Assembly (NCBI GenBank): GCA_050485745.1
Contig: JBJHBY010000059.1
Location: 1 to 16,116, forward strand
Direction: 5' to 3'
Length of the DNA: 16,116 nucleotides
From: JBJHBY01 sp050485745
Lineage (GTDB): Bacteria; Pseudomonadota; Gammaproteobacteria; Pseudomonadales; CAMLJR01
Shown here: positions 15,891 through 16,116 of the stretch, piece by piece
Position numbering within the stretch: position 1 is the first letter of the stretch
Layout: each line of letters starts with the position of its first letter
Made by a program: the position numbers and the translations under genes
The notes under the pieces: model-generated
What the model was told of the DNA's origin: nothing
The model's input: the letters and a program-made list of their open reading frames with translations, nothing else
The model's database searches: none

Positions 15891-16116
15891 ATGATCAGCA
15901 TCAACCTGAAGTCCCTGGTCGAGAAGATGACCCCGGCCCTGCGCCAGGCACTGGAGAGCGCTGCGGGACTGTGCGTGGCCCGCAACCAGTACAGCGTCGA
16001 GATTGAACACTGGCTGCTGAAGCTGATCGAGCAGACCGACAGCGACATCTATGCCGTGCTCGAACGCTACAATATCGATGCCGGACGCCTGGCCAAGGAG
16101 CTGACTCAGGCAGTCG
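15891..16116 (+). CDS. tssH: TssH/ClpV, sheath-recycling AAA+ ATPase (N-terminus only)
   Basis: The ATG at 15891, with GAGGA at 15879-15883, opens a frame that runs off the right edge after 75 codons. The visible part is the Clp N-terminal domain of ClpV: ISINLKSLVEKMTPALRQAL, then AAGLCVARNQYSVEIEHWLLKLIEQ, then YAVLERYNIDAGRLAKEL. The segment with EIEHWLL separates ClpV from general ClpB. The two AAA+ modules lie outside the window. ClpV binds the contracted sheath through its N-domain, which recognises an N-terminal helix of TssC, and unfolds it for reuse. It sits 18 bases after tssG and is co-directional, so it is probably in the same transcript. Confidence 0.95.
   Translation, partial: MISINLKSLVEKMTPALRQALESAAGLCVARNQYSVEIEHWLLKLIEQTDSDIYAVLERYNIDAGRLAKELTQAV

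Noticed and set aside
1..16116. Effector, immunity, toxin, transposase, integrase, tRNA or CRISPR signatures
   Set aside because: None seen. Every coding frame is accounted for by T6SS structural or regulatory genes.

Overview
The window is one continuous, single-strand (+) type VI secretion system (T6SS) cluster. There are no genes on the minus strand and no mobile-element, tRNA, rRNA or CRISPR signatures. The high G+C content, the G/C-ending codons and the close resemblance of every protein to the proteobacterial (Imp/HSI-type) T6SS point to a GC-rich Proteobacterium, most likely a gammaproteobacterium. The genus cannot be read from the sequence.

Layout. Block 1 (1-7592) holds the membrane complex and its control: the C-terminal part of an FHA protein (TagH/Fha, cut by the left edge), TssJ outer-membrane lipoprotein, TssK baseplate adaptor, TssL (DotU-like), TssM (IcmF-like) and TagF. 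Block 2 (7703-16116) holds the sheath, baseplate and recycling ATPase: TssA, a possible 34-residue small ORF, TssB, TssC, a second shorter and divergent TssC-like protein, TssE, TssF, TssG, and the first 75 codons of TssH/ClpV, cut by the right edge. The genes are tightly packed, with start/stop overlaps at tssM-tagF, tssB-tssC, tssE-tssF and tssF-tssG. The two largest non-coding gaps are 110 bp before tssA, with a weak promoter candidate, and 80 bp after tssC, with a perfect 12-bp stem-loop. No gene-free stretch exceeds 300 bases.

How the genes work together. TssJ, TssL and TssM form the envelope-spanning channel. TssK with TssE, TssF and TssG forms the baseplate docked on it. TssA primes and coordinates assembly of the TssB/TssC contractile sheath, and ClpV disassembles the contracted sheath. 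TagH and TagF belong to the post-translational on/off control seen in Fha-type systems. The N-terminus of TssL carries two Thr-containing motifs that could be phospho-threonine ligands for the FHA protein. Hcp (tube), VgrG (spike), PAAR, effectors, immunity proteins and the PpkA/PppA kinase/phosphatase pair are not in the window.

Most distinctive points: a second TssC-like protein sits where Fha-type clusters often carry hcp and tagJ, and lacks about 34 N-terminal residues, including the region of the ClpV-recognition helix; a strong hairpin separates the two tssC genes; a small ORF appears translationally coupled to tssB; and a C8 homopolymer lies near the start of tssL. The core system is well known. 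The unusual parts are these variations rather than a new machine.
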